From Lachnospira pectinoschiza (GTDB taxonomy: Bacteria > Bacillota > Clostridia > Lachnospirales > Lachnospiraceae), in the NCBI RefSeq assembly GCF_900103815.1, contig NZ_FNHZ01000001.1:310001-374000 (forward strand): a DNA stretch of 64,000 bases. Reading direction: 5' to 3'. The notes beneath the pieces were generated by a model. That model was given only the letters and a program-made list of their open reading frames with translations, was not told the origin of the DNA and made no database searches. The position numbers and the translations under genes are program-made. Within the stretch, counting starts at the first letter, position 1. Each line of letters starts with the position of its first letter. Of the stretch, positions 8,464 through 15,900 are shown piece by piece.

Positions 8464-9336
8464 ATGGTTAAGTTATTTTGCATTCCAGGTGGAGCAGCTT
8501 CTGCAACAGCATATCTTCCTTGGATGAAGTTATTAGACAAAAGAATAAAGCTTTGTCTATTAGAAGTGCCAGGAAGAGGCCTAAGACGAAAAGAACAGTC
8601 GCTAGATAACATGGAAGCAGTTGCAGATGATTTATTAAGAAATCTCCAAAGTCAGCTAGAAGAAGGAGATGACTATATGATTTTAGGTTATTGTTTTGGT
8701 GCAGTAGCAGGTTATGAATTATATAGAAGAATAAAAGCCTCAGGTATGAAGCTTCCATTTAGAGTGTATTTTTGTGCAAGTGATCCACCAGATGGAAATA
8801 CTTATAAGACTTCTATTTTTTCAGATAGAAATAGAGAAGAAGAACTACAAGAAACTTTAAAGAGATATTTTCATCCTGCTTTATTTAGGAGTCAGGAAGA
8901 AATGGAAGAGTTTGTAAGAAAGTTTACTAGCATTTGTTATAAGAATTATGAAACAGCTGGGAAAATTTTGGAAATCACTCCACAGGAACTCTTTGAGGAT
9001 TATGAAAATAATAAAGAAATCTATTTTGATCGTTGTAAGGCATTGGAATTTGCTAATCATACAATGGATCTTTTAGACATAGATCAAAAAATAGTTCAAA
9101 AGTATCAAGGTCAGAAAAATGATTATTTCAAAATCGAATCAGACATGACAGTTTTTGCAGGAAACAGAGATACAATGACTCTCTTATCAGAAGTTAAGGG
9201 CTGGGAAAGAGTTAGTGGAAAACAGTTTGATTTAGAGGTAATTGATGGAGGCCATTTGATTCTAATAGATGGTTATCAAAATTGCATACCAATCATAAAT
9301 AGAATCGTAGAAAATTATGAAAAGAAGGTAAGTTAA
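8464..9336 (+). CDS. Type II thioesterase with a cysteine nucleophile
   Basis: A 290-residue alpha/beta hydrolase of the GrsT/TEII family: FCIPGGAASATAY and PGRGLRRKE are hallmark blocks. The nucleophile elbow is G-Y-C-F-G with Cys77 in place of the usual Ser (GHSMG in family members). Asp in FAGNRDTMT and His in DGGHLILID complete a Cys-Asp-His triad. Family members remove wrong or stalled acyl groups from carrier proteins. A Cys nucleophile is known in some NRPS thioesterases that release strained or amine-captured products, so a releasing rather than editing role is possible. A second, Ser-type enzyme follows directly. Confidence 0.85.
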   Translation: MVKLFCIPGGAASATAYLPWMKLLDKRIKLCLLEVPGRGLRRKEQSLDNMEAVADDLLRNLQSQLEEGDDYMILGYCFGAVAGYELYRRIKASGMKLPFRVYFCASDPPDGNTYKTSIFSDRNREEELQETLKRYFHPALFRSQEEMEEFVRKFTSICYKNYETAGKILEITPQELFEDYENNKEIYFDRCKALEFANHTMDLLDIDQKIVQKYQGQKNDYFKIESDMTVFAGNRDTMTLLSEVKGWERVSGKQFDLEVIDGGHLILIDGYQNCIPIINRIVENYEKKVS

Positions 9337-9344
9337 AGATATCT

Positions 9345-10052
9345 ATGAAGATGTTTTGTTTTTGTCATGCAGGAGGTATGTCGACTTACTATTCCTTTTT
9401 AAAGCCTCAGAGTTTAAAGGGAATAGATGAGGTGTACTTATTTGAATATCCAGGCCGAGGTAGAAAATGTAAAAAAGAAGGATATAAAAGCTTTGACGAA
9501 TGTGTAGAAGATGCATGTAAACAGATTGTTAAGGCAAATGTAAAAACAAAAGAATTTGTATTATTTGGACATAGTATGGGAGCATTTGTTGCTTATGAGA
9601 CAGCTTGCCGACTTCAAAAGGAATACAATTTATATCCTTATCACGTTTTTATTTCAGGTCAAAAGCCACCAATAAGAGTGGTTAAGGGACACTATGAAAA
9701 CTGTGAAAAGCATGGGATGGAATTCTTAAAAGAACTAGGTGGAGTTCCGGATATTATTTTGGAAAACGATGAAATAGCTAAGTATTTTCTTGATATTTGC
9801 ATAAAAGATTTAAGAGTGTTGCAAAGCTATGTTCCCCATAAGGCTTTTGAAGAAAATTTACCTGCCTACGGAAGTATAATTTGTGGAGATCATGATGCTG
9901 AGGTTTCGGTAGAAGAACTTAAGGATTGGAAGCCATATTTTAAAAACAAACCAACAATAAAAGTGGTGGAAGGTAGTCATTTTTATCTGCATGATAAACA
10001 AAAGGATTTAATTAGCTTTATAAATAATGAACTAGAACTAGGGTGTATTTAG
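9345..10052 (+). CDS. Type II thioesterase (serine type)
   Basis: A 235-residue alpha/beta hydrolase of the same family as its upstream neighbour, but with the canonical GHSMG (Ser77), PGRGRKCK and a C-terminal GSHFYLHD bearing the catalytic His. The usual role is clearing mis-primed carrier proteins. Its start at 9345 lies 9 bases after the previous stop; no strong ribosome binding site is visible, so translation is probably coupled. Tandem thioesterases with different nucleophiles suggest division into editing and release. Confidence 0.86.
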   Translation: MKMFCFCHAGGMSTYYSFLKPQSLKGIDEVYLFEYPGRGRKCKKEGYKSFDECVEDACKQIVKANVKTKEFVLFGHSMGAFVAYETACRLQKEYNLYPYHVFISGQKPPIRVVKGHYENCEKHGMEFLKELGGVPDIILENDEIAKYFLDICIKDLRVLQSYVPHKAFEENLPAYGSIICGDHDAEVSVEELKDWKPYFKNKPTIKVVEGSHFYLHDKQKDLISFINNELELGCI

Positions 10053-10064
10053 AAAGAGGAAGTT

Positions 10065-11081
10065 ATGGAAAGAAGTATCATTAAAGGAATGGGTATGTAT
10101 TTACCAGAGCAGACATTTACAAGCGAAGAGATTGAGGAAAGAGCAGGTTATGATAAGTTCAAGATAAAAAAGGGACTTGTAAGAATGCTAACTGGCTGTG
10201 AAAGTAGACACTATGTAAGAGATAATGAGCATTCATCAGATCTAGCTGCAAGAGCTGGTGAGATGGCTCTTAAAGATGCAGGTCTTGAAAGTTCAGATAT
10301 TGATGCGGTTTTATTTTGTTCAATTACACAGGATTTTGCAGAACCAGCTACAGTCAATGTTGTAATGGATAAGTTGAATATAAGAAATGCTTATTCTTTT
10401 GATATTAAGAATGCTTGTAATGCATTTATTAGTGGCGTAGATGTGGCAGATGCTCTTATTAAAGCAGGTAAGGCTGAAAATGTATTGGTTGTATCGGGCG
10501 AAGCACTATCCCGCTGGACAAAGTTTGATTATGACGATAAAGAAGAATTGTTAAAAAGAGCTCCTGCAGCCCTTAGCGTAGGTGATGGAGGCGGAAGCTT
10601 TGTAGTAAGTAAAGCAACTAGTGTAGATAAAGATAGAGGTATTGTAAATTCAAGATTCCATACAATGCCAGAGGTTTGGAATAACAATGTAATTTGGGGT
10701 GGTGGCGTTGTTTACCCTAAGGATGCTAGTAAGCTCTATATTCCAGGTACAACAAAGGCATTAATTGATATGCATCAGGAAGTATCAAAAAATTACATTC
10801 CTCCAGTTATGAAAAACAGTGGTTGGAAAACAGAGGATATAGATTGTGTATTAGTAAGTCAGGTTGCAAAGTGGATTACTAAGAATATTAGAAACATTAT
10901 AGGTGTAGAGAAAGAAATAATGCCTGAAATAGTTGAAACTATGGGAAATATGGGCGCAGCTAATATACCTATTATGGCTTGCGAAGCTAGAAGACTTGGA
11001 ATTTTAAGAGAAGGGAGTAAGACTTTGCTTTTAGGTGGTGCAGTGGGCGCTAACATGGGAGTAATGTCAGTGGTGATGTAA
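10065..11081 (+). CDS. KAS III-like (FabH-fold) acyltransferase lacking the catalytic histidine
   Basis: A 338-residue thiolase-fold protein of the 3-oxoacyl-ACP synthase III family. The acyl-accepting Cys118 is in NACNAF. The Asn of the triad is kept (Asn295 in MGNMGAAN), but where FabH has HQAN this protein has SQVA (Ser265). Loss of His argues against normal decarboxylative malonyl condensation. Known FabH-like enzymes with altered triads move acyl groups to O or N nucleophiles or join acyl units. The stop overlaps the next start (ATGATAA junction at 11081), so it is tightly coupled to the AMP ligase. Confidence 0.82.
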   Translation: MERSIIKGMGMYLPEQTFTSEEIEERAGYDKFKIKKGLVRMLTGCESRHYVRDNEHSSDLAARAGEMALKDAGLESSDIDAVLFCSITQDFAEPATVNVVMDKLNIRNAYSFDIKNACNAFISGVDVADALIKAGKAENVLVVSGEALSRWTKFDYDDKEELLKRAPAALSVGDGGGSFVVSKATSVDKDRGIVNSRFHTMPEVWNNNVIWGGGVVYPKDASKLYIPGTTKALIDMHQEVSKNYIPPVMKNSGWKTEDIDCVLVSQVAKWITKNIRNIIGVEKEIMPEIVETMGNMGAANIPIMACEARRLGILREGSKTLLLGGAVGANMGVMSVVM

Positions 11082-12673
11082 TGATAACATTAGAGGCTTT
11101 ATATAGAGATGTGGTTTGTGGATTTCCATCTGATTATCCCTTCCTAGAGTACTACGAGGGAGATGATAAGAAGGTTCTTTATAGAGAAGATTTTGAAAAG
11201 AAGACTAAGGCAATTGCAGCAGTTCTTGAAAAGAAATTAGGAGTGTTAAAAAAAGGCAGCTTTATTGGAATTAAGCATGCAACTCATCCTTTTTGGTTTG
11301 CAACACTTTATGCCTTAGGTATGTGCGGCTTTAATGTAATGTTTTTGGATGAAAATGCTAATGAAACCGTTTTAAATAACTGCATAAAGATGGGAAATCT
11401 AGCAGCCGTAATTGGTAAGGAGAAGGAAGCGTGCTTGATTCCAACTATAAACTTTGAAGAGCTTGTAAAGGCTAATGAGGGAGAACCTCAAAACAAGATT
11501 TGGGGTGAGATGATTTGTCTTTGCACTTCAGGAACTACAGGCATTTGCAAAAGCGTAGTTTTTAAAGCAGAAACAATAACTAGAATTCAGAGAGTTTTAA
11601 GAGCAACACTTCTTGGACATCTTTATAGCTTAGATAGCTGCTATGAGCTTGGAATAGACAAGATGAAGGTATTAGCTACTCTTCCAATGAGACATATCTT
11701 TGGATTTGAGGTTCCATCTATTTACTGGGGTTTTGGTTGTACTTTAGTTTTCCCTAAAAACCAAGGTGTTCTTGAGCTTGTAAGAGTTATTAAGGAAGAT
11801 AACATTTGGATGACATATGGTGTTCCTGCTCTTTGGAAGACAATTTTTAATGTTTATAAAAATAGTACTGAAGAAATTAATCAAAAAACTTTTGAAGAAT
11901 TTTTTGGTAAGTCCTTTAAGAATGGTCTTATAGGTGGTGCTAAATTTGATGAAGATATGAAGCCATTCCTTGCTAAGGTAGGCTTTAAGATGGGAAATAC
12001 CTATGGACAAACTGAAACTGGTGGAGCAATTAGCTTAGGATATCTAACTGAACCAAAATCCATGAATGGTTTAGCTGGTTACTCAGGACAGCTATTTAAT
12101 GGACATAAGGCAGGAGTGATTAATGCCAATGGTGAGTGGGTAGCTAGCGGTAAGGGTGAACTTGCTGTTGCTGGTTTAAATATTTATGACGGATTTCTAA
12201 AGGATGGCAAATATTATAGTAGAGAAGCTGAGTATGGAAAGCTTCAGCGTACAGGAGATATGTTCTTTATAGAGGGAGATGATTATTACTGCATGGGTAG
12301 AGCAGATAATATGATCATTAACGATGCAGGAGAGAATATTTATGTTGAAGAACTAGAGGAAGATTTTTCATTTTTAAAGAATAAGACAAAGCAATATGCA
12401 ACAGTAGGAGTTAATAATAAACCAATTCTTGTAATTTATGGACATGATGAGAAGGATGAAAGTTTATTAAAAGAGATTGTAAATGTTAATAAGAAGCTTC
12501 CACATTACAAGAGAGTTGAGAATGCTTACTTAGTTAATAAGCAATTGCCAGTAACATCAAAAAATGAAGTTGATCGAAAGGCAATTGAGGAGACACTTAG
12601 ATTAAGAATGAAGGCTGATAAGGAAAGTGTTAGAAAATATAACTTAAGAAGCCTAAGCAAATTTGTAAGTTAG
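11081..12673 (+). CDS. Acyl-AMP ligase (ANL superfamily), likely loading the adjacent carrier protein
   Basis: A 530-residue adenylate-forming enzyme. The ATP loop is CTSGTTGICKS (A3 equivalent, with Cys replacing the usual Pro). NTYGQTETGG is the A5 motif, RTGDMFF the A7 motif and GRADNMIINDAGENIY the A8 hinge. The N-terminal region is divergent and does not resemble amino-acid A domains. It lies between the KAS III-like gene and a carrier protein gene 10 bases downstream, so it probably activates a short or fatty acyl group for that carrier. The substrate cannot be assigned. Confidence 0.8.
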   Translation: MITLEALYRDVVCGFPSDYPFLEYYEGDDKKVLYREDFEKKTKAIAAVLEKKLGVLKKGSFIGIKHATHPFWFATLYALGMCGFNVMFLDENANETVLNNCIKMGNLAAVIGKEKEACLIPTINFEELVKANEGEPQNKIWGEMICLCTSGTTGICKSVVFKAETITRIQRVLRATLLGHLYSLDSCYELGIDKMKVLATLPMRHIFGFEVPSIYWGFGCTLVFPKNQGVLELVRVIKEDNIWMTYGVPALWKTIFNVYKNSTEEINQKTFEEFFGKSFKNGLIGGAKFDEDMKPFLAKVGFKMGNTYGQTETGGAISLGYLTEPKSMNGLAGYSGQLFNGHKAGVINANGEWVASGKGELAVAGLNIYDGFLKDGKYYSREAEYGKLQRTGDMFFIEGDDYYCMGRADNMIINDAGENIYVEELEEDFSFLKNKTKQYATVGVNNKPILVIYGHDEKDESLLKEIVNVNKKLPHYKRVENAYLVNKQLPVTSKNEVDRKAIEETLRLRMKADKESVRKYNLRSLSKFVS

Positions 12674-12683
12674 AGGTGTAAAA

Positions 12684-12941
12684 ATGGACGTATTAGAAAT
12701 TAAAAAAACAATTAAAGAAACACTAAGAGGCATGATGGAGGATAAGAATATTGAAATCGGAGATGATGATTTCTTTTATGAAGATCTTGGCGCAGATAGC
12801 ATTATGATCGTTCAGGTTTTCTTAACATGTCAGGAAAAGTTTGGAGTAACTTTAGCAGATGAGTTAAATCTTATGGAGCCAGTGTCAGTTAATAGTATGA
12901 CAGATTTAGTTTTGAGTAAGTTACAGGAGAAGGCAAGCTAA
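12684..12941 (+). CDS. Free acyl/peptidyl carrier protein
   Basis: An 85-residue acidic protein predicted to be mainly helical, with the phosphopantetheine site LGADSIMIV (Ser39). It is the first of three free carriers in the operon. Its position between two AMP ligases suggests it is the attachment point for one of their acyl groups. The stop codon TAA is followed at once by the next ATG (12942). Confidence 0.9.
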   Translation: MDVLEIKKTIKETLRGMMEDKNIEIGDDDFFYEDLGADSIMIVQVFLTCQEKFGVTLADELNLMEPVSVNSMTDLVLSKLQEKAS

Positions 12942-14492
12942 ATGGAAAAGGAATGGGAAAAGGAAACTTTAATTAGATTGTTTAATAAGACCTGTGAGAA
13001 TTTTCCAGACCGATTGGCAGCTGTAGATGCTAGTAATCGATTAAGCTATGGGGAATTAAAGGGGAAGGTAGATTACCTTTCTGCAAGCTTTAAAAGAATG
13101 GGATTGAAAAAAAGAGACATCGTAATGGTTCAAATAGCTAACTCGGTTATGTTTGAAATAGTTATATTTTCTCTTTTTAAAATAGGTGCCGTTCCAATTT
13201 TAATATTGCCAGCTCATAAAGAGCATGTAATTGATGCAATCATAGATAGGGCAAAGCCAAAGTTTTATATTACCATGAATGATTTTTATGGCGTGGATTA
13301 TAAAAAAATAGCAGATAAAATGGCAATTAAATATCCTTTCCTTGAGGAAGTATTAACAGTAATGGATTTAGAGGAAATTCTAGAAAAGCCTAAGGATGCT
13401 TTAGGGGAAAATGTTGATGTTTTACTAGAGGAAGCTAATACATTTGAAGAAGTAAGTCCTAAAGACTTAGCAATTCTAGAACTTTCTGGTGGTACAACAG
13501 GAATTCCAAAGTTAATTCCAAGATATCATGGAGAATACAGCTATAATGCCATTTCTAGTGCAAAACATTGTGCAATGGATAGCGATGTAGTTAATTTATC
13601 AGCTATTCCCGTGTCACATAATTTTGCCTTTGGCACACCGGGCATGATTGGAACTGTTTATGTAGCTGGTTTAAATGTTTATTGTGAATACCCAAGTCCG
13701 ATGGAAATATTTGATTGTATTGAAAAAGAAAAGGTAACAATGATTAGTTTAGTGCCTTCAGTTGTAAATTTATGTGTTCAATATAGGCAACTTGATGATA
13801 GCAATGATTTATCTTCTTTAAAATATGTTTTGGTAGGAGGAGCATCTTTTACAAGTAATCAGGCTAAAGCTTGTGAAAAATGTTTTGAGTCAACTTTGAT
13901 TCAAGTTTATGGAATGACAGAGGGAATGACATTTTTAACAAGTATAGATGCTCCGGATGAAGTTAGATTCTTTACACAGGGTAAACCATGTGCAAAAGAA
14001 GATGAGTTTAGAATTGTAGACGAAAACTTTGAGGAACTAGCAGATGGAGAAGAAGGAGAAGTAGTTGTTAAAGGCCCATATACCATAAAGGAGTATTATA
14101 AAAATCCTATAGAAACTAGAGATAGTTTTTACAAAGGATTTTATAGACCAGGTGATAAGGGGAAAAAAGATAAATATGGAAACATAATTATCACAGGTAG
14201 AGCAAAAGAAATGATTAATAGAGCAGGTGAAAAGATTATGCCATCTGAAGTTGAAAAATATTTTATTTGCTTACCAAAAGTAAAACAGTGTGCAGCTGTT
14301 GGCAAAAAGGATGACTTATTAGGTCAGGCAATTTGTGTTTTCTATGAAAGTAGTGAAGAGCTATCAATGACCAGTGTAAGGAAATTCTTTAAAGAGAGTA
14401 ATGTAGAAGATTATTGCATTCCAGACAAGATTGTAAGGGTAGAAAATTGGCCACTTACAGCAGTTGGAAAAATTGATAAGTCTAAGCTATGA
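12942..14492 (+). CDS. DhbE/EntE/YbtE-like aryl-acid AMP ligase
   Basis: A 516-residue ANL enzyme closest in pattern to the 2,3-dihydroxybenzoate and salicylate AMP ligases that start siderophore synthesis. It shows ELSGGTTGIPKLIPR, IPVSHNFAFGTPG (the His-Asn of aryl ligases), QVYGMTEGM and GRAKEMINRAGEKIMPSEVE. However, several pocket positions differ from DhbE: the QVGG position reads LVGG, and EGLVN reads EGMTF. The acid may therefore not be salicylate or dihydroxybenzoate. No isochorismate synthase or related aryl genes are nearby, so the starter must come from elsewhere. Confidence 0.82.
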   Translation: MEKEWEKETLIRLFNKTCENFPDRLAAVDASNRLSYGELKGKVDYLSASFKRMGLKKRDIVMVQIANSVMFEIVIFSLFKIGAVPILILPAHKEHVIDAIIDRAKPKFYITMNDFYGVDYKKIADKMAIKYPFLEEVLTVMDLEEILEKPKDALGENVDVLLEEANTFEEVSPKDLAILELSGGTTGIPKLIPRYHGEYSYNAISSAKHCAMDSDVVNLSAIPVSHNFAFGTPGMIGTVYVAGLNVYCEYPSPMEIFDCIEKEKVTMISLVPSVVNLCVQYRQLDDSNDLSSLKYVLVGGASFTSNQAKACEKCFESTLIQVYGMTEGMTFLTSIDAPDEVRFFTQGKPCAKEDEFRIVDENFEELADGEEGEVVVKGPYTIKEYYKNPIETRDSFYKGFYRPGDKGKKDKYGNIIITGRAKEMINRAGEKIMPSEVEKYFICLPKVKQCAAVGKKDDLLGQAICVFYESSEELSMTSVRKFFKESNVEDYCIPDKIVRVENWPLTAVGKIDKSKL

Positions 14493-14504
14493 AAGTGAAT
14501 AATA

Positions 14505-15647
14505 ATGGAAAATTTTAGTTTATCAGATTTACAAAAATCATATTTAGTAGGTAGAAAATTAAAGAATAATCTAGGCGGAGTTCCTTGTCATGCTTATTTT
14601 GAATTTGAAGGAGAAAAGCTAGATTTAGAGCGCTTTAAAAAAGCATGGGCAGCAGTTAGAAAGAATCATTTAATGATTCATTCTTGTCTTTTAGAAGATG
14701 GAGAAATAAGAGAAGATAAGGTTATGGATAAAAGCCTTTTTGTATTTAATTTATCTAAATTAGAAGACATAAAGATAGAAGAAGTGCTTATGGATTGTCG
14801 AGAAAACATATCTCATAGAGCTATGGATCTAAAAAGAGGACAATCTATTGGTTGTGAATTATTTTTATTAAAGAATGAAAAAATAAGAATATGTTTTGAT
14901 GTTGACCTAGTGTGTACAGACGTAAATGGAATTCAAGAAATTTTAAATGAACTTGGCTATCGCTATGTAAATAAAGATTTTCGCCTTAGGACTTATAAAT
15001 TAAATAAGCAAAATGATGAAACTTTGCCTAGTCAAAATTTGATTAAACAAGATACTAAGATTCCTTATGGGGATAATGCAACAAGTCTATATAGTTGTAA
15101 GTACTCTTCTTTTGATTACAAATTTAATAAAGAAGAGTATGAAAGCTTAAAGAAAATTTTTGGTCGGGACTTATTTGCAACTATGCTTTCGACATTATGG
15201 CAGGCAAGTAATCGTGAAGAACTGCTAGTAAATGTTCCATATTTTATGCAATGTAAGGAAGGTTATGACTACGTAGCAGATAATACTAAAATTTTCTGGA
15301 TGAGAATAGATAAAGATTGTGCAAGTGCTAAGTCTATAGAAGAAACTGTAAAAAAGAGACTTAGTGAAGATAGAAAAGATTATAAGTTAGAAAATGGCTT
15401 AGTTCCTTTAGTCTTTTCTTATAACCAAAATGGAATCTTTTTAAATGAAGAATTTGTAAATAACATAGGTAAATTAACATATATGATATCTCAAACTCCT
15501 AATGTTTGCTTGGATGTTCAGTTATTTAATATGCTTGATGGATTATTAATAAGTTTCGTTTATCCAAAAGAAATTAATGGAATAGACAATATAAAAACCT
15601 GGTTTGAGAATTATATAAAAAGGATACAGGAGTTAATAGAAAAGTAA
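14505..15647 (+). CDS. Stand-alone NRPS cyclization (Cy)-like condensation domain
   Basis: A 380-residue protein resembling the N-terminal half of heterocyclization domains. The opening SLSDLQKSYLVGR is the Cy C1 motif. In place of HHxxxDG it has DLVCTDVNG, i.e. the Cy signature D-x4-D (Asp134, Asp139) with the final Ser replaced by Gly142. Cy domains form the amide with Cys/Ser/Thr and cyclise it to a thiazoline or oxazoline. The protein is about 50-70 residues shorter than usual and the C-terminal half is divergent, so it may be a docking or helper copy of the Cy domain in the downstream NRPS. Confidence 0.72.
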   Translation: MENFSLSDLQKSYLVGRKLKNNLGGVPCHAYFEFEGEKLDLERFKKAWAAVRKNHLMIHSCLLEDGEIREDKVMDKSLFVFNLSKLEDIKIEEVLMDCRENISHRAMDLKRGQSIGCELFLLKNEKIRICFDVDLVCTDVNGIQEILNELGYRYVNKDFRLRTYKLNKQNDETLPSQNLIKQDTKIPYGDNATSLYSCKYSSFDYKFNKEEYESLKKIFGRDLFATMLSTLWQASNREELLVNVPYFMQCKEGYDYVADNTKIFWMRIDKDCASAKSIEETVKKRLSEDRKDYKLENGLVPLVFSYNQNGIFLNEEFVNNIGKLTYMISQTPNVCLDVQLFNMLDGLLISFVYPKEINGIDNIKTWFENYIKRIQELIEK

Positions 15648-15658
15648 AGGAGAAAAAA

Positions 15659-15889
15659 ATGGAGACAGAGACAAGTAAAATTTTAACAGAAATGTTCATA
15701 GATAATTTTAATTTAGATGAAGCTAAGGAAGATATACATTTTCTTGAACTTGGAGCAAAGTCAATTGATGTAATGAAATTACAAATCGCTATTAAGAAAA
15801 AATTTGGCGTAAAGATAGATTTTAAAACTTTATATGGACTTGGAACTATAAATGCAATTGCTGAGTATGTTAACAAAAGTGTTGCTTAG
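15659..15889 (+). CDS. Free carrier protein with a GAKS site
   Basis: A 76-residue carrier protein. The attachment serine (Ser35) lies in ELGAKSIDVM, where the usual Asp before Ser is Lys. The change may alter recognition by the PPTase or partner enzymes. The fold otherwise fits: helix 1, a long loop, helix 2 after the Ser, ending YVNKSVA. It lies between the free Cy-like protein and the Cy-A-T NRPS, so it probably presents the acyl starter to them. Confidence 0.82.
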   Translation: METETSKILTEMFIDNFNLDEAKEDIHFLELGAKSIDVMKLQIAIKKKFGVKIDFKTLYGLGTINAIAEYVNKSVA

Positions 15890-15900
15890 GAGATAGAAAA

